The notes under the pieces: model-generated
Told to the model about the DNA's origin: nothing
The model's database searches: none
Seen by the model: the letters and a program-made list of their open reading frames with translations, nothing else
In this document: piece by piece, positions 26,417-35,407 of the stretch
Layout: each line of letters opens with the position of its first letter
Position numbering within the stretch: the stretch's first letter is position 1
Made by a program: the position numbers and the translations under genes
Assembly: GCA_030424595.1 (NCBI GenBank)
Contig: JAUHWG010000006.1
Coordinates: 62,001-126,000 of the forward strand
Length of the DNA stretch: 64,000 bases
Direction: 5' to 3'
From: Polyangia bacterium
Lineage (GTDB): Bacteria > Myxococcota_A > Polyangia > Nannocystales > Nannocystaceae

Positions 26417-28618
26417 ATGAGCGCGGACGAGGAACAGGCGGAAACACAGGACTCTGGGGGCACTGGGGACTCTGGTGCTGGAGACACGGGGCACTCAAGC
26501 CTGAGCTGGCGAGAGGGTCTCTACCTCGTCGGCCCGGATCCCCTGACGTCCCCGTACTACGCCTCGGGGTTTCTCCTGGCGGCGGGGGTCGGCTACGCGA
26601 CGCCCTTCTTCCAGATCGCGCTCTATCTCCTCCTCTTCCTCCTGGCGCCGCTCTACATCGAGGCCGTGCTGCTCACGCTCTCGAACGGCGGCACCTATGT
26701 GATGACCCGCTACGCGCTCTCCCACCTCGGGAAGCTGGCGATCATCACCGCGGCGCTGGTCGGCGTCATCATCTCCTTCTCCTACGTCGCGACGGCGATC
26801 GTCAGCCTCCTCTCCTACAGCGACTACGTCATGTCGCTGTGCTCGGGGGACTCGGCGACGGCGATGGCGATCGGCCTCTCGGCGATCCCCTCGATCGGCT
26901 TCGGCGTCTGGGTGATGCCCGGCCAGTGGCGGCGGATCGTCTTCACGGTGTTGGGGACGAGCCTCCTGGCGCTGGTGCTCTCGTCGATCATGGCGAGCCA
27001 GGCGGTCGTCATGTTCGCGCCGCTGGTCCTCCTCTACATCCTCAACAACCAGGGGCTCAAGGAGAGCGTCCAGGTCTCGCGGACGATCTTCCTGATCAAC
27101 CTCGTGGTCATGGGGATCACGATCATCTTCGGGATCGTCTACCTGGCGATCAACGGGGTCGACCTCAGCGTCCTGACCCAGGGGGCCCCGGTCGACACCG
27201 CGACGCTCGGCGGCGGAGAGGCCCACGGTCTCGAGGGCCGCGTCGAGCTGCCGAGCTTCCTCCCCGGGCTCGCGCTCCTCTCCGCGCCGCTCTTCCTCGC
27301 CGGGGTCGGCTCGTCGATCCTCGGCGCCTCGGGCGTCGAGTCGGTGATGAACATCCCGGAGGAGCTCGAGAACCCGAGCGTCGACGTCAAGAAGATCTAC
27401 CGCTGGATGCTCTCGATCCTGCTCGTGGTCGGCGGCTCGCTCTCGCTGCTGCTCTTCTTGGTGCTCCCGCCGGAGGCGCTCCTCGGCAACTCCTCCTACC
27501 TCCTCGCCGCCCTCGGCAACCATTCGGTCACGAACGTCACCGACTCGGCGTCGCTCGGCAAGATCTGGCACGTGGTGATCGTCGCGAACGCGGCGCTGAT
27601 GCTGATCGGCGCGACGAACACGGGGTTCGCCGGCGCCCGCGGCCTGTGGAAGACGATGGCCCGCGACAGCCTCCTGCCGCGGCTCTTCCTCACCACGAAC
27701 AGCCGCGGCTCGTTCTCGCGGATCCACGGGCTGATGCTCCTCGCGATCTTCTTCCTCGCGGTCAACGCGGACTGGGATCTGCACAAGCTCGAGCGCTGGT
27801 ACGGGGCGACCTTCGCCCTGGTGATGTTCTCCGGGATGGTCGCCTTCATCCTCCTGCGCCGCTACAAGGGCGACGACCGGCGGATCTACGAGGCCCCGTG
27901 GAACGTCACGGTCAGCGGCGTTCGAGTGCCGATAGGCGCGCTTATCGGCGTCGGCGTGCTCTCCTACGCCCTCCTCAGCATGTGGAAGGTCAACGCGGAC
28001 CACATCGGCGAGCTCCAGACCCTGGTGTCTCTGGTCCTGCTGATGGTCGCGGCGGTGCTCCTCGCCTACAACCACCGGACGATCCTCCGCGCTGCTCACC
28101 GCTACTACCGGCGGGTGGTGGAGTCGGTCGAGTCGTCGGCGATCGAGACCCAGGATCGGACCATCGTCGTCGCCGTCGGCGGCGTCCGGATAGGCCAGCT
28201 GATCACCAAGGCGATCGATCTTGCGCGCATGCAGAGCAAGGCGACGTCGATCCCGTACCGCCAGATCGTGGTCTTCCACATGACCAAGTCGGTGCGCAGC
28301 GAGTACATCTACAAGATCGACCGCGACTCGATCCGCCGCGAAGGGATCGAGGGCAACACCGTCCGGATCTTCACCGAGCTGACCGAGTACGCGCCGCCCG
28401 ACATGACGATGTACCTGGCGGTGGTCCCCAACCGCAGCCCCTCGGAGAACACCCTCCAGGCGGCGATGGACATGCTCGTCGACTTCCACGAGCGGCACAG
28501 CTTCAAGGGGCACATCGTCATGGTCGGGACCTACGGGGTGCGCCCGAGCGATCTCGCGGCGCTCTCGGAGCGGCTCGAGGGGTCGACGCTGGTGCCGGTC
28601 CCTCTCTTCGGCGAGTAG
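26417..28618 (+). CDS. APC-superfamily amino acid/cation transporter with C-terminal cytosolic domain
   Basis: 733 residues. A short acidic Gly/Thr N-terminus precedes about twelve membrane segments (residues ~45-560). FLLAAGVGYATPF, a GTYVMTRYALS and ASGVESVMNIPEELENP segment match the APC amino-acid permease pattern, the last being the conserved loop with Glu-Glu. Residues ~590-733 form a soluble domain with alternating strands and helices (IVVAVGGVRIGQLITKAIDLA at its start) that resembles a universal-stress-protein or UspA-like regulatory module. Substrate unknown. It stands alone, 194 bp after the ABC cassette terminator. Confidence 0.82.
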   Translation: MSADEEQAETQDSGGTGDSGAGDTGHSSLSWREGLYLVGPDPLTSPYYASGFLLAAGVGYATPFFQIALYLLLFLLAPLYIEAVLLTLSNGGTYVMTRYALSHLGKLAIITAALVGVIISFSYVATAIVSLLSYSDYVMSLCSGDSATAMAIGLSAIPSIGFGVWVMPGQWRRIVFTVLGTSLLALVLSSIMASQAVVMFAPLVLLYILNNQGLKESVQVSRTIFLINLVVMGITIIFGIVYLAINGVDLSVLTQGAPVDTATLGGGEAHGLEGRVELPSFLPGLALLSAPLFLAGVGSSILGASGVESVMNIPEELENPSVDVKKIYRWMLSILLVVGGSLSLLLFLVLPPEALLGNSSYLLAALGNHSVTNVTDSASLGKIWHVVIVANAALMLIGATNTGFAGARGLWKTMARDSLLPRLFLTTNSRGSFSRIHGLMLLAIFFLAVNADWDLHKLERWYGATFALVMFSGMVAFILLRRYKGDDRRIYEAPWNVTVSGVRVPIGALIGVGVLSYALLSMWKVNADHIGELQTLVSLVLLMVAAVLLAYNHRTILRAAHRYYRRVVESVESSAIETQDRTIVVAVGGVRIGQLITKAIDLARMQSKATSIPYRQIVVFHMTKSVRSEYIYKIDRDSIRREGIEGNTVRIFTELTEYAPPDMTMYLAVVPNRSPSENTLQAAMDMLVDFHERHSFKGHIVMVGTYGVRPSDLAALSERLEGSTLVPVPLFGE

Positions 28619-28654
28619 CCGCGCCTCCAAACGCGATCCTCATCGAGAGGTGGT

Positions 28655-28684
28655 GCGGGTCTGCCCCGCATGTGGGCCTGCTAG
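28655..28684. repeat. 30-bp intergenic repeat, copy 1
   Basis: This 30-bp stretch matches 62216-62245 at 28 of 30 positions. It can fold as GCGGG-5 nt-CCCGC, and a second small hairpin (GGCCT/AGGCC) overlaps its end in this copy only. It lies 37 bp after the transporter stop and may act as a terminator or be a dispersed repeat. Confidence 0.6.
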
Positions 28685-28788
28685 GCCAAAGTCCAGCGCC
28701 GGCCGTCTCCGCGTCCGCTCTCCGCGTCGGATCGTCGAGCTCACCTACGGGCTGCCCTACGGCGCAGGTCGGAGTAAGCTAGGCGCTG

Positions 28789-30474
28789 ATGGTCGGCGAT
28801 CTCCTCTCCCGCTCTTCGCTCGCGGCCTTGCTCGCCTGCGTCGGCGGCTGCGCGGATCCTGGGCCCGAGGATCTCCCGCCCGTGGTCTGCGACGAGGTGG
28901 TCGAGGTCCCGGACGAGGCCCTGCGGGCGCTCCTCATCGACGCGCTGCCGCCCACCTCGAGCGACGACGCGGAGACCGGCGGGGAGGAGCCGGAGATCCT
29001 CTCCGCGCAGCTCGCGAAGCTCACGGGGCTGCGGGGGGCTGGCCTTGAGATCCAAGACCTCACGGGTCTCGAGTGCGCCCACGGACTCGAGGCCCTGGGC
29101 CTCGCCGACAATGAGATCCGCCATCTCGATCCGCTCGCCCGCCTGCCTGTGCTCCGTGAGGTCGAGCTGAGCGGCAATCCGCTGACCTCGGTCGAGCCGC
29201 TCGCGGGGATCGACACCCTCGAGAAGGTCGTGATCGGGCGCACTGAGGTGAAGGACCTGGGGCCGCTGAAACACCTGGGGGCGCTGCGTCACCTCGACGC
29301 GACGAGCACCGGGGTCGCGGACCTCGGACCGCTGGGGGACCTCCTCGCCCTCGAGACGCTCGCCCTCGCCGACAACGCGATCGTCGATCTCGATCCGCTC
29401 GCCGAGCTCGACCAGCTCTTCGCGCTGCAGCTCGCCAGCAACGGGATCCGCGACGTCGAGGCCCTCGCCGGGCTCGAGCTCCTGGAGTACCTCGACCTCG
29501 ACGGCAACGCGATCGAGACGCTCGCGCCGCTCGCCGGGGTTCGCTCGCTGCGAGACCTGGAGGTCCGCGACAACGAGCTTAGCGACCTCGTCGGGGTCGG
29601 GGACAAGCCGCGCCTCCTCGAGCTCGACGTCGAGGGCAACAGCCTCCAGTCGTTGGACGGGCTCGTCGGCCTGCCGCAGCTGATCCGCCTCGACGTCGAG
29701 GACAACCGGCTGACCAGCTTGGCCGGCGTCGAGGCGCTCGCCGAGCTGCGAACCTTGCAGGCCCGCTACAACCAGCTCAGCGAGGCCGCTCCGGTCGCGG
29801 GTCTGAAGGCGCTGCGTCGGCTCGACCTCCGCGACAACCTGGGGATCACCGATCTCTCGCCGATAGGTTCGCTGAGCAGCCTCGACTGGCTCGGGATCGG
29901 CGGCGTCGCGGTGACGGTCGATCTCGCGCCGATTCGCGATCTCGCGCTCCTCCGCCAGCTCGAGGCGAGCGCCGTCGTGCCGAGTGATCTCGGGGTGCTC
30001 GCCGACCTCGAGAGCCTGCGCGTGCTTAACCTCAGCGAGTCGACCGCGGTGACCGACGCCTCGCTCGCGACCCTCGCCTCGCTGACCGGCCTCAAGACGC
30101 TGGTGCTCGACGGCTGCGAGATCGCCGATCTGACGCCGCTCCTGGCGATCACCGGGCTCGACCGCCTCGACGCCGCGCGGACCGGAGTGGCCTCGCTCGC
30201 CGTCCTCTCGATGTGGGAGGACCTCACGACGATCTCGCTCGAAGAGACCCCTATGGCCTCTCTCGCCGGTGTTGAGGGGATGAAGCGCCTGAGCGCGCTC
30301 GACGTTTCGGGGACGACGATCGACGACCTCTCGCCGCTCATCGCCCTGCCGAATTTTCGCAACGGGGACAGTATCGACGTTCGCGCGACCGCGCTCGACC
30401 CGGACGACTGCGCGGCGATCCTGGAGCTGCGCGACCGGGGGGCGGTGGTCCATGCCGACCTCTCCTGCGAGTAG
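28789..30474 (+). CDS. Leucine-rich-repeat lipoprotein (internalin-like repeats)
   Basis: 561 residues. Signal peptide with lipobox VGGC (Cys21), then a short acidic segment, then about twenty 20-22-residue leucine-rich repeats of the internalin SDS22-like type (L..LdLa.N.I.dl.pLa.L). The array runs from about residue 65 to 530. There is no LPXTG or extra enzymatic domain; the C-terminus has two Cys that may close the solenoid cap. Such lipoproteins are protein-binding surface proteins. It is transcribed alone, before the FIST-kinase pair. Confidence 0.87.
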   Translation: MVGDLLSRSSLAALLACVGGCADPGPEDLPPVVCDEVVEVPDEALRALLIDALPPTSSDDAETGGEEPEILSAQLAKLTGLRGAGLEIQDLTGLECAHGLEALGLADNEIRHLDPLARLPVLREVELSGNPLTSVEPLAGIDTLEKVVIGRTEVKDLGPLKHLGALRHLDATSTGVADLGPLGDLLALETLALADNAIVDLDPLAELDQLFALQLASNGIRDVEALAGLELLEYLDLDGNAIETLAPLAGVRSLRDLEVRDNELSDLVGVGDKPRLLELDVEGNSLQSLDGLVGLPQLIRLDVEDNRLTSLAGVEALAELRTLQARYNQLSEAAPVAGLKALRRLDLRDNLGITDLSPIGSLSSLDWLGIGGVAVTVDLAPIRDLALLRQLEASAVVPSDLGVLADLESLRVLNLSESTAVTDASLATLASLTGLKTLVLDGCEIADLTPLLAITGLDRLDAARTGVASLAVLSMWEDLTTISLEETPMASLAGVEGMKRLSALDVSGTTIDDLSPLIALPNFRNGDSIDVRATALDPDDCAAILELRDRGAVVHADLSCE

Positions 30475-30591
30475 GCCCGGCTCTGCGCGCGCTCTCGCGC
30501 CTCTTCGTTCACTACAGCGCGTTGTCTGCTCGCGCTGAGACTGGTTACGCTTGGGTGGGACCGGACGCGCAGATGCGGACGGGAATGTTCG

Positions 30592-31740
30592 ATGTTCGAT
30601 CTAGTCATTGTTCACAGCGAAGATCCTGACACCGACGGAGCGATCGAAGAGCTCCTCGAGCTGACGCGAGAGCGAGTCGGCGACGCGCCGGTCAAGGGTG
30701 GGGTCGTCTTCGCTGGCATCGATCACGATCACAGCAAGCTCCTCGGGGCGCTCTGTGACACCTACGAAGGTATCGCCCTGATCGGCTGCACGACCGACGG
30801 GGAAGTCTCGTCCGAGCACGGGTTTTGCGAAGACTCGATCGTGCTCCTGCTCTTCGTCGGCGACGCCATCTCGGTCGGCGTCGGCCTCGGCAAGGGGGTG
30901 TCGCAGGACGTCGAGGCGGCCGCGAGCCGGGCGGTGGCGGCGGCGCGGGTCGGTCTCATCGGCGAGCCGCGCCTATGCCTGACGACCCCAGAGAGCCTCA
31001 CCTGTGACGTCGCGGCGCTGGTCCGTTCGCTGCGCAGCCTCCTCGGTGAGGAGCTGCCGGTGATCGGCGGGACGGCCGGCGACCAGTGGCGCTTCGTCAA
31101 GTGCCTCCAGTTTTGCGGTCGCGAGGTGGTCAGCGACTCGGTCCCCGTTCTCCTGGTCGCGGGCGAGCTCATCGTCTCCCACGGCGTCGCCAGCGGCTGG
31201 ACCCTGATCGGCAAGCCGGCTCCGGTGACCGAGGTCGCCGGCAACGTGCTCCTGAGGGTCGGCGAGCAGACCGCCGTCGAGTTCTACCGCCACTTCCTCG
31301 GGCCTCACTTGATGCCCTCGGGCGAGTACCCGCTCGCGGTCTTGGTCGGCGATCAGTTCTACCTCCGGGCGCCGCAGGAGTTTGATCTCGAGCGCGGCAG
31401 CGTCACCTACGCCGGGACGATCCCCGACGGGGCGATGGTCCAGGTGACCACCGGCAAGCGAGACGATGTCATCGCCGCGACGAAGAGCTCTGTGGACCGA
31501 GCGATCGCCGGCTACGGCGGCGAGCATCCGCGGGCCGCGTTGGTCGTCTCCTGCGCCGCTCGCAAGCAGCTCCTGGGGACTCGCACCTCCGAGGAGTTCA
31601 CGCTCCTCCAGGGCTCGGCGATCGGCAAGCTGCCCTTCTGCGGCTTCTACGCCTACGGCGAGGTGAGCCCGGTCCGCGCCGGTGAAGCGCCGCACTTTCA
31701 CAACGAGACCTTCATCACCCTGCTCCTCGGGACAGACTAG
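30592..31740 (+). CDS. FIST domain sensory protein (FIST_N + FIST_C)
   Basis: 382 residues, no membrane segment. Residues ~15-215 hold the FIST_N pattern ([16 protein letters not shown], then [14 protein letters not shown] and [11 protein letters not shown]), and ~225-365 the FIST_C pattern ([43 protein letters not shown]). FIST domains are thought to bind small ligands such as amino acids and usually pass the signal to a kinase or cyclase. The next gene, a soluble histidine kinase, starts 2 bp after the stop, so the two almost certainly form a sensor-kinase pair. Confidence 0.92.
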   Translation: MFDLVIVHSEDPDTDGAIEELLELTRERVGDAPVKGGVVFAGIDHDHSKLLGALCDTYEGIALIGCTTDGEVSSEHGFCEDSIVLLLFVGDAISVGVGLGKGVSQDVEAAASRAVAAARVGLIGEPRLCLTTPESLTCDVAALVRSLRSLLGEELPVIGGTAGDQWRFVKCLQFCGREVVSDSVPVLLVAGELIVSHGVASGWTLIGKPAPVTEVAGNVLLRVGEQTAVEFYRHFLGPHLMPSGEYPLAVLVGDQFYLRAPQEFDLERGSVTYAGTIPDGAMVQVTTGKRDDVIAATKSSVDRAIAGYGGEHPRAALVVSCAARKQLLGTRTSEEFTLLQGSAIGKLPFCGFYAYGEVSPVRAGEAPHFHNETFITLLLGTD

Positions 31741-31742
31741 GA

Positions 31743-32753
31743 TTGACCGAAGATCGCATCCGGGCCCTCGAGGCCCAGGTTCGTTCGCTCGAGCGGAAGA
31801 ACCGGGTTTTGGAGCGCAAAATTGTGCGCTCCGAGGAGACGCGTAAGCTCCTCGAAGAGGGTCGTGCGAAGAGCGAGATGCACAACCAAGAGGTCATCAC
31901 GGAGCTCCGTGAGGCCGAAGAGATCGCGCGGCGGGCCAACGAAGAGCTGGAGAAGCGGGTCGAGGAGCGGACCCTCGCGCTCTCCAAGGCGAACGAGGCG
32001 CTCTCGGTCGCCAACCACGCGCTCGGTCAGGCGCGGGACGAGGCGATCGCAGGCAACCAAGCGAAGAGCCGCTTCCTCGCCAACATGTCCCATGAGCTGA
32101 GGACGCCGCTCAACGCGATCATCGGCTACTCCGAGCTCCTCTCCGAGGAGATCGCCGAGACCTCCGGCGACGCCCACGAGGAGGATCTTCGCCGGGTCGT
32201 CGGCGCCGCGCGGCACCTCCTGGCGCTGATCGACGACATCCTCGACCTCTCCAAGATCGAGGCCGGTCAGATGGGGGTCTACATCGAGCTCGTCAACCTG
32301 CCGCAGCTGCTCGAGGATGTCGTCGCGACCGTCATGCCGCTGGCGGCGGGTAACGGCAACAAGCTCCTCATCAAGCTCCCAGAGGAGGGCTTTGGCGAGG
32401 TTCACACCGATCACGTCAAGGTCCGCCAGATCCTCTTCAACCTCCTGAGCAACGCCTCGAAGTTCACCCACGACGGTACGATCACGCTGAGCGCGCTGAC
32501 GGTCGGCGGGCGCCTGCAGATCACCGTCAAGGACACGGGGATCGGCATCTCCGCCGAGAACCACGCTCGCCTCTTCGACGCCTTCACGCAGGCCGACGAG
32601 TCGACGACACGGCGCTACGGCGGCACAGGCCTCGGCCTGACGATCACCAGCGCATTCTGCAAGATCCTCGGCGGCAACATCACCTTCGACAGCGCCCTCG
32701 GCGAGGGGACGACCTTCATCGTCTCGCTCCCCCTCGACGTCCGCGAACCCTAG
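31743..32753 (+). CDS. Soluble sensor histidine kinase paired with FIST protein
   Basis: 336 residues starting at a TTG 2 bp after the FIST stop. Residues 1-~105 are a long coiled coil without membrane segments. HisKA has the phosphoacceptor His117 in [11 protein letters not shown]. The HATPase domain shows the N box ([11 protein letters not shown]), the G1 box (DTGIGI), the F box and the G2 box (GTGLGL). No receiver domain is attached and no response regulator gene is adjacent, so the partner regulator must lie elsewhere. The input is presumably the FIST protein binding to the coiled coil. Confidence 0.92.
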   Translation: MTEDRIRALEAQVRSLERKNRVLERKIVRSEETRKLLEEGRAKSEMHNQEVITELREAEEIARRANEELEKRVEERTLALSKANEALSVANHALGQARDEAIAGNQAKSRFLANMSHELRTPLNAIIGYSELLSEEIAETSGDAHEEDLRRVVGAARHLLALIDDILDLSKIEAGQMGVYIELVNLPQLLEDVVATVMPLAAGNGNKLLIKLPEEGFGEVHTDHVKVRQILFNLLSNASKFTHDGTITLSALTVGGRLQITVKDTGIGISAENHARLFDAFTQADESTTRRYGGTGLGLTITSAFCKILGGNITFDSALGEGTTFIVSLPLDVREP

Positions 32754-32924
32754 ATCCTGTCCAAAGAGACATGTTTTCTGCGCGGGTCGACGAGACGCTC
32801 TGGTCGCGCGAGGTCTGATGACGTCTGCGGTGATGGCGTTCTCTTTCGACGCTCGCGCGCTCGCGCCCTCCGGGTCTGGCCCTCCGGTCCTTCGAGCGGG
32901 CTCTTCGGCCGGCCTGCGCGTCGA

Positions 32925-35327
32925 CTACTGGCCGTGAGCCTCGCGCCAGGCCGCGAGGCGGTGCTTCGCGTTTGGACGGTAGGTGCCAGGCGCCGCGGGG
33001 GGGAGGCCGTAGCGCTCGCGGATCCGATCGTCTGGTTGACCCTCGACCGTCGTGGCGCACTGCTCGGTCGTCAGGAGGTGTGCATACCCGTGGTCGGCGA
33101 AGCGCAGGGCGGGGTCGTAGGGTCCTTCGTCGGCGAGCTCCTCGGGGGGAGGGATCCGGTAGCCGACCCGGTAGAGCTCGACCTCGCGGGGGAGCTCGCC
33201 GCCGTGCTCCAGCGCCCAGCGGCGGCAGTGGTAGCGGGCGATCCAGGGGCGGTAGCGTGCGCCGTCGCTCAGGACTCGGCGGTTGACCTTGCGAATTCGG
33301 TCGTAGCCGAGCTGTGGGATCGGCATGTTCTCGGGGGCGTAGACGTCGGTGTTGAGATCAAAGCGAGCCCCCGCGGTGTCGACGACCACGACCCTCAGGA
33401 ACGCGTTCGCCGTCGGCGGGTTGGGGGCGAACATGCCCCAGCTCTGCGAGGTCTGGGTGAGCTTGATCCAGGGCTGGAAGATCCGCCGCGCGGGCTCGCG
33501 AAAGGTCGACGTCGAGCCCTTGTCCGGGAGCATCCAGAGGGCGAGCCCGACGCACTGCACGAGCACACAGGCGCTCACGAGGAGGCGACCGAGGGGCCCG
33601 TAGGCGAAGGGGAGCGGCACGGCCGTCTCGCCTTCGGTCGGCTCCCCGGTCGTCCCCGCCGGAGGCTTCGGCCTGCGGAGGACGAGGAGGAGGAGACCGC
33701 CGAGGATCAGCGCGCCGAAGGGGCGCCACGTGAGGGCGCTGTCGCTGAGGACCTGGACGAGGACGCCGACCACGGCGAGGGCGAGCGCGGCGACGAGGGC
33801 GCTCCGCGGCAGGGGCGTCGGGTCGCGGCGGAGGTGGGGCAGGGATGGGTCTTCGGCAGGGATCGACGCCCCGGGGATCCGCAGCCAGGCGAGCAGGCGG
33901 CGGAGCTCCGGCCCGCGCAGGAAGAGGATGTTCACGCTGAGCATGATCGGCTGGAAGACGCCGATGCTCATGGTCAGCATCAGGAGGAGCTGGAGGGCGA
34001 CGCCGACGCTGAGCCAGACCCTCCGGCCGAGGGTCCAGGCGAGGAGGGCGTCGGGATCGAGGCTCCGGCGGCCGACGCGGAGCGAGCCCCGACGCAGCGC
34101 CCGGGCGAGGCGGGCGATCGCGATCATGCCGAGGATCCAAGCGACAGCGATCCCGAGCTGGAGCTGCCCGACCGTCGGGCGGTCGCCTGTGGGATCGGGG
34201 GCCGTGTGGACCGGCAGGGTGACGACGACGATCGCCAGGGCGCTGAGGCCGAGGGTGATCCAGGCGGCGGTGGCGATCCTCTGCTCTCCCGGGCTTCGCC
34301 GCGGCAGCTCCTCCCCGCGGCGCCAGCGGAGGATCATGCCGACGATGACGAGGGGGAAGAGCAGCTCCCACGCCTTCGCGATCCAGGTCATCAGGCGGAA
34401 GAGGTTGGTGCCGAGGACCGCCGAGATGGCCTGGGGATAGAAGCGGTAGAAGTGGTCGAGGTTGAGGGCGTAGTAGAGGGCGTCGCCGGAGGCCCAGATC
34501 GGGCCGTTCTTCACGGCGCCGGTGTAGAGGTAGATCGTCGCGACCTGCAGGATCATCAGCCGCCGCGGCCAGGCGGGGATCCTGCGGTAGATCGCGGCGA
34601 GGCCCGCGGGGTGCTCCGGGCTCGGCGGCACGCCGGCCCCATCACCGGGGCCGCCCGGCACCGAGAGGAGCCCCTCGCGGCGTAGGCGCCGACAGCGGAG
34701 CCAGTTGTCGACGCTCAGCGCGTGACCGCTGCGGGCGAGGAGGAGATAGAAGAAGAGGCAGCGGAGGACCAGCTCGGTCCCCTCCCAGAAGATCGTGTTG
34801 CGGTGGAGGAACGAGTTGAAGAGGAAGAAGGTGAGAACCGCCGCGGTCCGCGTTCGATAGCCGAGGGCGAGGGCGACCCCGGCGAGGTTGAAGAGCACCA
34901 GCTGGATCCACAGGGCGGTCGGCGTGTCCCAGAAGTAGAGGAGCGAGAAGCGGGTCCCGGTGAAGAGCTGGAGGAAGCCGCGGAGCCCGAAGAATCCCCG
35001 CGGATCGCCGTCGTGGCCGTCGCCGTAGCCGCGGAACTGGGCGGCGGCGAAGAGCTCCTGGGCGTTGTCGGCGGTGAAGAGACCCTCGTCGGCGAAGAGG
35101 AAGGTGAGGTGGGGGCCGAGGGCGTCGATGTCGACGAGGATGAGCAGGGCGAAGAGCACCCGGAAGACCGCGATCGGCCGCGGATCTTCGCTGCGAAGCC
35201 ACCATCGGCGCCAGCCCTCTCGACCGACGATCGCAAGGCTTGCGCAGGCGCTGCCGCCGAGGAGGAGGAGCCAGCCGACGGTCGGTGCGAGGGCGATCGC
35301 CTCGGCGCTCTGCGCTGCCGCGAGCAT
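32925..35327 (-). CDS. HTTM-domain membrane protein (vitamin-K-dependent gamma-carboxylase-like)
   Basis: 800 residues. The N-terminal half has many membrane helices and the horizontally-transferred-transmembrane (HTTM) features: PIAVFRVLFALLILVD, LYFWDTPTALWIQLVLF, ALGYRTRTAAVLTF and an HRNTIFWEGTELVLR segment. Further helices follow to about residue 610, then a soluble C-terminal part (~610-800) with FREPARRIFQPW and WGMFAPNPPTANAF, seen in related bacterial proteins. The HTTM family includes human gamma-glutamyl carboxylase; bacterial members are largely uncharacterised. It is divergent from the amine oxidase gene (80-bp gap). Confidence 0.82.
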   Translation of the reverse strand: MLAAAQSAEAIALAPTVGWLLLLGGSACASLAIVGREGWRRWWLRSEDPRPIAVFRVLFALLILVDIDALGPHLTFLFADEGLFTADNAQELFAAAQFRGYGDGHDGDPRGFFGLRGFLQLFTGTRFSLLYFWDTPTALWIQLVLFNLAGVALALGYRTRTAAVLTFFLFNSFLHRNTIFWEGTELVLRCLFFYLLLARSGHALSVDNWLRCRRLRREGLLSVPGGPGDGAGVPPSPEHPAGLAAIYRRIPAWPRRLMILQVATIYLYTGAVKNGPIWASGDALYYALNLDHFYRFYPQAISAVLGTNLFRLMTWIAKAWELLFPLVIVGMILRWRRGEELPRRSPGEQRIATAAWITLGLSALAIVVVTLPVHTAPDPTGDRPTVGQLQLGIAVAWILGMIAIARLARALRRGSLRVGRRSLDPDALLAWTLGRRVWLSVGVALQLLLMLTMSIGVFQPIMLSVNILFLRGPELRRLLAWLRIPGASIPAEDPSLPHLRRDPTPLPRSALVAALALAVVGVLVQVLSDSALTWRPFGALILGGLLLLVLRRPKPPAGTTGEPTEGETAVPLPFAYGPLGRLLVSACVLVQCVGLALWMLPDKGSTSTFREPARRIFQPWIKLTQTSQSWGMFAPNPPTANAFLRVVVVDTAGARFDLNTDVYAPENMPIPQLGYDRIRKVNRRVLSDGARYRPWIARYHCRRWALEHGGELPREVELYRVGYRIPPPEELADEGPYDPALRFADHGYAHLLTTEQCATTVEGQPDDRIRERYGLPPAAPGTYRPNAKHRLAAWREAHGQ

Positions 35328-35407
35328 CGATCGCAGGCTGACACAAACACGCTCTCGGCGGCCAGTCGCGAGGGGTCGCCGTCGGCTCCGAAGGTCGTTG
35401 TGTTAGC

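Noticed and set aside
26495..28630. 711-codon open frame on the minus strand opposite the APC transporter
   Set aside because: Highly charged His/Arg/Asp-rich translation typical of antisense shadows; the plus-strand gene has clear membrane segments and family motifs.
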